Shown here in pieces: positions 57,475 through 64,000 of a stretch of DNA of 64,000 nucleotides. This DNA comes from Episyrphus balteatus (lineage: Eukaryota > Arthropoda > Insecta > Diptera > Syrphidae). The stretch spans positions 30,491,679 to 30,555,678 of the forward strand of contig NC_079135.1 of NCBI RefSeq assembly GCF_945859705.1, written 5' to 3'. Position numbers and translations under genes: made by a program. Under the pieces are notes generated by a model. The model was not told where the DNA came from, searched no databases, and saw only the letters and a list, made by a program, of their open reading frames with translations. Numbering within the stretch: position 1 is the stretch's first letter; each line of letters begins with the position of its first letter.

Positions 57475-59500
57475 GTTTCAAGGATCATCATGTTTGTTTA
57501 GTTTCCGTGATACTTTTTGCTTTTCATTATTTTCATGTTCACTTATTAAATAAACCGATTTCATAAACTTAAAAAAAAAATATTTAATAATCGATTAGGT
57601 TTGTAAAAGCATAATCTTCAACTTCAATTCAAAGATTTTCTTATCCGATAGAGACGAATTGCCAACATGCTAAAGAAGTTAGTATTTAAAATTTAAATTT
57701 AATATAAAGTTCTTCATAAACCATTCGGCCATTCTGTTAATATTCTTATTTCGATCCCCAATAAATTAATTACTAATCTTTTTTATTTCTTTCAATTAAA
57801 TGTTTTCATTTAAATTTTGTTTTTATTTAAATGCATAAAATGCATTTTCTTAAAGTACTACAAATGAAAGAAAATGTTATTTTTTTGTCAGCATCTAAAT
57901 ATTATTTGATAGTAGAAATGGATCGAATATATCCATATGCATGGAGCACAATAATGCCTTCGATTTTTCATTTGGTTTTATAAAGCTTTGTAGTCATAAA
58001 GTTTAAGGTCCTTATCGCACAAAAACACAGGCTTTCCAAAACAAGCCTTACGTGGAAACCATGAATGTTAAACAATTATTGCATATTTCGGTATATGAAA
58101 ATGATAGAGCTCATCAAAAAAATTTTTTAAATTTTTGTTTCAAAGATTTGATTTTTCAACATATTGATAAGCATCAAGGTTCTTCAATTCTAGTTCTTCC
58201 ATTACAATGTTTCATTTCGTTTATATTTTACATATCATGATGACTTAATATTTCATCTGCACTTATAAACAAGAATTCAACAATGATCAAACTAATTATC
58301 TAGTGGAAACGAGTTCAGATCTACTTATTCAATTTTTATTGCAAATTAAAGTTTTTATTTTTAAATAATCAACTGCAATGTGTTACTGACGTTTGAGTTC
58401 ATGATATGATAATTAAGGTTAAGTGCATCATAATTTATGATTTCTTTAAAAAAAATTAAACTATTCTATAACTCTCTCAATGCCAGTTCTGTAAGAAGTG
58501 CAATAACACCTTTTCCATTATTTGATTTAAATCACTTATGTCTTTATCTTTTGTTACCATTCAGTTGTCATTTCAAAACAGAATGTATTTGGAACTTTGA
58601 GGTGGCATTAATAGCCACAAGATAAATCTTTAAAAAAAATATTATATTTAATAAGCTTCTAAAAAATTTTTTTTTCGTAAGTAATTTTATATAAATAAAC
58701 TTGACACTTTCTGTCTTTCAATTTTCTATTTTAATCTATACGATCTTTCATAATATTACTAAATCATAATGAATTTATACATGAAGATTGAAGGTTCATC
58801 AACTGACGACCAAATTTAATAGTTTTGCAATTCGATTAGATTAATGAAAAGCAATAAATTTAGAACCGCTATGAACACCTAAATAAAAACTTCTTCTTCA
58901 CAACAGTTATCGCATACATTTCTTAGCATCAATTCCTGCATAAGAATCTTAATATTATGTTTTATGTGTCTTAATTAGAGTCTTCAATATCTCTTCCAAA
59001 ATGTTGTCATATCAATATCTGATATGAGAGGGTTCCAACGTCTAAAACGGCCTTTGTTACGACTCGATAAAAAAAATATCTACTTTTTTCGCCCAATATT
59101 TTCTCATTGGACCAACCCAGCCAAAATTTTAAAAACTTTAGTTCACTCACCCAATAACCCATTATTAAGCCATTTCGTTATTTTCATGAACGAAATAATT
59201 GAAAAAGGTAAGTGCACATGACCATCTGACCTTTTCTACTGAAAGGCTTGAATTAACCCAATCAAATTTTTCAGATAGCACTTTTTCTATTGCTTCATCT
59301 ATTGGCTTGTTAAATTCTCAAAATTTAAGTCCTTTTAGTTCTTAAATGTTTCGCAAAATATCCTTCTTATTATTAGTACTTTTTTTTTTATTTACATTCT
59401 TTCGTCAGATTACACTAAAATGGTAAGGCCAATAAAAATTCAAAAAAAATATTTAACATTTATTTATACTTGATTGCATTGAGTTTTATCCCACTTCTGA
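57475..59500. other. Interior of the LTR element beyond the array
   Basis: AT-rich (low GC), no conserved retroelement domain. The fragments at 58052-58240 and 59024-59221 are the longest plus-strand frames and show no motif I know. Confidence 0.4.
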
Positions 59501-60506
59501 TGTTGGAAACGGTTAATAAAACTCTTGATTAAGTCCGTTTCAAAATTATATTTCGTATTTCAAACAGCCAAATTCGTCTAGCTTGATCCTTTGCTTTTTA
59601 ATTTGATTCTGATTTCTGATTTTTAGTTTTTCAAACATTATAAATATCAGCTCCTATTTATTTTTCAAGTTTTAAGTAAGTCAGTTATATTCTTTAAGTA
59701 GAACCTCTTGTGGTTCTATTTGAATGGTTCCTCTTTGTTTTAATAGATGTATCTAACAGTACTATAGGGAAAGTTTGGGTTCGTAAAAAAATCAAACTCG
59801 AGATAACAATCAGACGTGACATTACCTACGATGATAGAGAATATGACAAAAGTGGATTCCGCAATTCTGTCTGTTGATTTCTGAAATTCTCGAAAACGAC
59901 TAAGCTGATTTAACGAAAAAAAAACTATTTTCGGATTTTTTCAAAAAATTAATTTTTTTTTTGAAAATCAATTTTTTGAAAGAGATTTCTTTGAAACTTT
60001 GTTTTATGTGTCGATTCCTTTTTTGAAAAATGTTTTAAATTTTTCATTAATAAATTAACGATTTTCACGTTTATTTATTTTTATTCTAAAAATTTTTTGC
60101 TATACGAGAAATCAAATAACATACTTAACAACCATTCAGTAGCCATTTTTTTTTTTTATTTTAAAATCAAATTATGTATTTTATTTTGTTTTTACTTTTA
60201 TACATTTTTTTATAAAATAAAATTAAGAGCCGTTTGCTGAATCGAAACTTAAGCATTTAAGTTTAACATAAATCCTTATGTGACAGTTATTATAATTATT
60301 TATTTATTTTGTGCCTGTGTTGTTAACTAAACCACTAACTCATGCACTTATGATGAACATCTGATAGATCGTAGCTGCTCACTTCATCTAAAATTTTCAA
60401 GTGTAAAAAAAAACTATTAACTCGATGTTTGACTTTGTAATAAAACATTTTAATTTTAATATAAATTTTAATTATAATTACAATAACATTTTGAGTATTT
60501 AGCTTT

Positions 60507-62360
60507 TTAATTTTTCTTTAACTTTTTCGAATTTGTTGCACTAATTAATCTCCAAACAAATACCAACAATTTTACTGCCAAAAGGATAGATGCAATTATC
60601 ACTAACAAAATAAAGGATAAGCAATCCAAAGAAATCGCCTCGAAAATGTTCAACTTATGTGCAGGTGATCTTAAATGACTTGGATCTGGATTTCTTAGCA
60701 CATATTCGACCCACCAAACTGCAGTATCCAAGGGCTTCATAGGTCTATCACGGTATTGAATTGCTTTTCTTCTAGCATTTTCCCTCATTTGGGGATCTTC
60801 TATAACTTTCTTGATAGCATTGACAATGTCCTTGGTTGTCATGGTGATAAAATCAAGTTTCACTGCTATTCCAGCTTGTATAGATTGTTGTATGTTCTTT
60901 AAAAAAAAATTAAATAAAATTATTCAATCTTTAAACAATGAGTTCAGAAAAAAAAACATACCCTATGTTGATCGACAAAAAGTGGTACACCAACCATTGG
61001 AACTCCACGCCATGTTGCTTCATGTGAACTCAAACCTCCACAATGAGTTACAAATGCCTTTAAATTAGGGTGAGCTGAAAAATTCAATAAAATATTCAAA
61101 ATTCTTCAAATCACATATTGAATCATTGCTCACCCAAAACATCTCTTTGTGGATAGAACGTTCTTATAATAACATTTTTGGGTATTTTCTCCTTCAAATA
61201 CTTGACATCAAACTTCCACATAAAATTATACTGACTAAGCTCAGCCATTGCATTGAGAATTGTTCGAACTTGTTCTTCAGTAAAATCTTGAGGCTTCATA
61301 TTTGTTCCAAATGAGAAAAATACAGCTCCATTTGTAGACTTATTCATAAACTCTGCCAAATCGTTTGGTAATGGCTTGGGGTCTAGTATTTGCATTCCAC
61401 CGACTTCAATGACATTTGGTGGAAGAGGTTCCACATAATTGGTAGCTGGATGAGAGTTGACCAAAGCTACTGCTGTGCGTTTTCCAAGTTCATCAATATG
61501 TGGGAAGTCAAATGGGAAATATTTGCGCGCCATAGCATCAAGCTTAGGAGTTGTTAATAAGCGGCGATAACTACATGTAAACAAAACAGAAATAGATTCC
61601 AATTATGATGTCATAACATTTTTGAAAACAATTAAACCAACCCAGTTTCGTAAATGATTAAAAGAGTATTCTCAAGACGTTGCCAAAAGTTCATTTCTGT
61701 TTTGAATGTTGTCGAAGGGAAAGGTACGTAAGCGGGGAAATATGGATTGGACATGTAATCCATAGTAATTGGTGGATTGTGGTACGCACTCATTCCAATC
61801 GATGGTGGATTGTTGAACTTTTCCAGAAATGGAAGTAAAAATGGTCCCATTGTATAATCATGAATCACCAAATCGAATTTGAAACTATCAGGATAATTGA
61901 GAAGTTGTTGAAAACCTTTTGAATCTAGGGAAACTTCAGCCATTGTAAGAACTGCATCATTGAACAAATTTATTCCTTTGAATGGACCACATTTTATGAA
62001 TTCGTTAATATCCAATTTGACATCTCCTTGATCGTAGATTGAATATCCTTTCTCCAAATGAATATAATGGACACTTTTTGGAATTTTTTCATTTGGTTTC
62101 GGTATATCGACGGATAGAACTGTAACATTGTGACCAAGCTCACCAAGTCTATGCATTAAAACACTATTCCTGATTATATAAATAAACAAAAATTATTTAA
62201 ATTAATTTAATAAATTTAAATGGCAATGAAATTTCAAAAACACTAACCAAACATGATGACTGGGTGATACAATCGGCATCAGACCCAAAATATTAGCACT
62301 ATATACAAAAGAACTATGATAACCCCAGAGGAGTATAAATAAGATGAACTTGTTCATCAT
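60507..62360 (-). CDS. Ugt: UDP-glycosyltransferase C
   Basis: Third tandem UGT. Minus-strand exons: 62360-62248, 62169-61642, 61570-61134, 61074-60962, 60896-60507; 526 residues. Signal peptide MMNKFILFILLWGYHSSF, then ANILGLMPIVSPSHHVW. An upstream in-frame ATG at 62402 would add 14 basic residues before the signal peptide and is less likely. Exon 3 opens with YRRLLTTPKLD and includes FFSFGTNMKPQDF. Exon 4 has the UDP-binding signature, and exon 5 has the membrane helix and a dilysine-like tail (KKLKKN), the classical ER-retrieval pattern. The exon 2 donor is gttggt, where A and B use gtaag. The protein resembles A and B about equally by eye. Confidence 0.92.
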
Positions 62361-62450
62361 TGTTTGTATGTGTTTCTGTCTGAGCGAACGTGCGGCGAAC
62401 AACTGAACTCACTAACTGCACAAACTTACGATACGTTAATTCATAAGTTG

Positions 62451-62459
62451 CCTTTTATA
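62451..62459 (-). promoter_or_regulatory. TATA box of UGT C
   Basis: TATAAAAGG on the minus strand, about 100 bp upstream of the start codon. Initiator-like TGCAGTTAG (+1 near 62417) and TTCAGTTG (near 62404) lie 42 and 55 bp downstream, a little farther than ideal. Confidence 0.5.
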
Positions 62460-62460
62460 T

Positions 62461-62892
62461 TAAAAGATTAGATTCAAATTTGTTTTTTTTTTTTGTTCTG
62501 TAGTTGTTTATTTGTTTATGATGGGCGAAATAACTATTTGATGGCATTGGCGTGCGATAAGAATTTTCACAAAAAAAATTTTTTTTCAAAATTTGTCTGG
62601 GTTGCAAAAATATCAATCCAAATAAAAATGCATTTGAAAATTAAAATTTTTCTTTTTTTTTTCAAATAAAATATTTCTTGCATAAAAAATAAATTATTAT
62701 TGTAAAAGAAAATTTTTTAAATAAAAAAAAAATTCTCAAAAAATACAAAACTGCATTAAAATAAAAAAAATTGAAAATATTTTGCATTAAAATTCGAATG
62801 TCAATGCAGATGTTGCATTTTGCTACTTTATCCTTGCTCATTGCTATACTTTCCTCCTGCTTATTGTTTTTTGTTACTAAAATTACTACAAA
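62461..62892. other. UGT C upstream spacer
   Basis: AT-rich; TTTGCATTAAAA and AAAAATATTT blocks resemble the repeats around 34430-34710 (GCATTAAAAAA). No gene. Confidence 0.4.
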
Positions 62893-63181
62893 AGTTTCAA
62901 GTTTTATAAAAAATCAATTTCTAACTTTTATTTGAGAGCAACACCATAAAAATAATTTGTACCATGTGAGAATGGTTTATTATTTTAAAAAGTTGCCTAT
63001 TGTTGAAGTTTTCAAAAAAGTATAAAAGTTTCCAAAGTTGCAGTTAGATCGCAAAATATTACAATTTGAATTCAACAAAACAGGGTTTTTCAGAACAAAA
63101 AACAACCACATGGTACAAATTTTTTTGTGGTGTTGCTCTCAAATAAAAGTTAGAAATTGATTTTTTATAAAACTTGAAACT
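62893..63181. mobile_element. Fold-back element with about 75-bp arms
   Basis: AGTTTCAAGTTTTATAAAAA...TTTGAGAGCAACACCA...TGTACCATGTG pairs with CACATGGTACAAA...TGGTGTTGCTCTCAAA...CTTGAAACT. The arms are nearly identical and the loop about 140 bp. The loop holds mariner-like sequence also seen at 14965-15355. Confidence 0.6.
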
Positions 63182-63469
63182 GTTAGTTAATTTGCAGCGA
63201 AATGGCGTATGAAATAAAAATTTTTTTGATTAATTTAATTTATTGTTCCTAATAGTTATTTGGCAATGTTTTTGTAAAAGAATTAAAAAAAAAAAAAACA
63301 AAAATCAATAATGGGCGCAGGAAGCAAAACACTGTTGCAAAGTAGTAGAATTGCGTTAAATCAAAAACTGTAAGGATTTGGGATGAACAAGTTAGCAAAT
63401 TCTGAGAGCCCTTAAGTTTCCCAATCAGCACATTTCGTTTGATCCATTACTTTTGGGACACCCTGTATA
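63182..63469. mobile_element. Mariner-like relic, copy 2, with terminal repeat
   Basis: Ends ACTTTTGGGACACCCTGTATA, a typical Tc1/mariner-type terminus. AAAGAATT...AAAAACAAAAATCAA, GGAAGCAAAACA and GAGAGCCCTTAAGTT are shared with 14965-15355. No transposase frame. Confidence 0.5.
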
Positions 63470-63894
63470 TTTAAAATATAAACCAGGGTTGTAAAAACTT
63501 ATTTATTTTATGTATTGTCCTTCCATTTCGAATCAAAAAAATATATTTAATGAAAATTGTTTGCATTACAACCATTACAACCCAGCTTTTTGAGCCAAGA
63601 ACCAGCTTTTAGGTCCTGGCATACATTAACCATCCTTACAAATCGATGACAATCCGTGTTAATAGTCAACAGCGGGCTAAATATTACAAATTTGTCTAAT
63701 CAACCATTTCTTAATTCTTTTTCAACAATTGAAAGATGTTTTTGTGTCAGTTTAGTTATTCATTTATTTTTGTATTCATATCCTGAGTATTACAAAACAT
63801 TTATCAAAGCTAAAGTAAAGCTTTTGTGTTTTAGTTTAAGTATCAATTTAACTAATAATATTCAACAATTTAAAAATTATAAACAAAATTGTTA

Positions 63895-64000
63895 TTAATT
63901 TTTCTTTAACTTTTTCGAATTTTTTGTACTGATTAATCTCCAAACAAATACCAACAATTTTACTATCAAAAAGTTGGCTCCAACAATTACAAATAACATA
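63895..64000 (-). CDS. Ugt: UDP-glycosyltransferase D, 3' end only (runs off the window)
   Basis: Minus-strand sequence closely matches the last 100 bp of UGT C: the stop TAA at 63897-63895 is preceded by the lysine-rich tail KKLKKN-like codons, and further in by the end of the membrane helix and the loop before it (WRLI region). The rest lies beyond base 64000. It confirms that the tandem array continues to the right. Confidence 0.8.
   Translation of the reverse strand, partial: MLFVIVGANFLIVKLLVFVWRLISTKNSKKLKKN

Larger units (their letters stand above)
56477..59758. mobile_element. LTR retrotransposon, non-autonomous, with identical LTRs
   Basis: Two 258-bp direct repeats (56477-56734 and 59501-59758) read identical throughout. 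They start TGTTGGAAACGG, end TATCTAACA, and are flanked by a 4-bp duplication GTAC. This is a complete, recent LTR element of 3,282 bp. The 2.77-kb interior has no gag, protease or reverse transcriptase that I can see, only ORFs under 70 codons. I see no clear primer-binding site or polypurine tract. It starts with a 68-bp tandem array. This fits a LARD/TRIM-type passenger mobilised by another element. Confidence 0.85.
56444..60160 (+). mobile_element. Helentron/DINE-1-like repeat (copy 6), split by the LTR element
   Basis: 56444-56476 (TTTTTACTTGCGATTTAGG...AGGTAC) and 59759-60160 (GTACTATAGGGAAAGTTTGG, ATGATAGAGAATATGACAAA, AATTCTGTCTG) are the two halves of one copy. The join, at ...AGGTAC/TATAGGG, matches the uninterrupted copy at 10340. 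The 3' hairpin is absent. Confidence 0.65.

Noticed and set aside
57290..59221. Short ORFs inside the LTR element as gag or env
   Set aside because: All are under 70 codons, scattered over different frames, with no zinc-knuckle, protease or polymerase motif.

Overview
The window looks like nuclear DNA of a fly (Diptera, probably a brachyceran). It is AT-rich, its genes carry GT-AG introns, every recognisable protein is insect-like, and the spacers are packed with short fold-back transposons and DINE-1/Helentron-like repeats with a (GTCT)n core. From memory, Nelf-E, a Pus7 homologue, a lipase, a BTB-zinc-finger gene and omega-class GSTs also lie close together in Drosophila melanogaster (around 66D). 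That would make this a conserved block, but I could not check it here.

Layout. 2.2-3.2 kb (-): Nelf-E, RNA-binding subunit of the NELF pausing complex. 5.0-14.4 kb (+): Pus7-type (TruD) pseudouridine synthase in 7 exons, with a 6.85 kb fourth intron full of nested transposons. 17.0-18.4 kb (+): secreted acid lipase with intact Ser-Asp-His. 18.4-27.2 kb: gene-poor DNA with MITEs. 27.2-29.2 kb (+): 6-exon BTB protein with three C2H2 fingers. 30.9-32.7 kb (-) and 37.1-40.9 kb (-): two omega-class glutathione transferases, with a duplicated promoter plus first exon between them at 35.35-35.5 kb. 43.8-47.4, 49.3-51.5 and 60.5-62.4 kb (-): three complete tandem UDP-glycosyltransferases. The 3' end of a fourth enters at the right edge. 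GSTO and UGT genes are both detoxification/redox families, so the right half is a xenobiotic-metabolism region.

Mobile DNA is the most unusual part. (1) A 1,341-bp element at 6281-7621 starts and ends with CACAGTG and is flanked by a 5-bp GC-rich duplication. It has A-rich nonamer-like blocks 12 bp from one heptamer and 23 bp from the other. It therefore resembles a Transib transposon obeying the V(D)J 12/23 layout, and it sits in a broken retrotransposon gag relic. (2) At 9355-11932 a MITE (TSD TACATAAT) contains a hAT element (TSD GTTACGAT, BED-finger relic, subterminal TACACGTGTA palindromes), which contains a Helentron-like repeat. (3) At 56477-59758 is a 3.28-kb LTR element with identical 258-bp LTRs, no recognisable coding capacity and a 68-bp tandem array; it landed inside another Helentron-like repeat. 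(4) An 11-bp GC-rich minisatellite at 33622-34314 keeps several reading frames open and has grown inside a MITE. Many other fold-back elements occur, several with clear target duplications.

Exon limits below come from reading splice sites and keeping frame; all complete gene models sum to whole codons. Assignments to named Drosophila genes are family-level and from memory.
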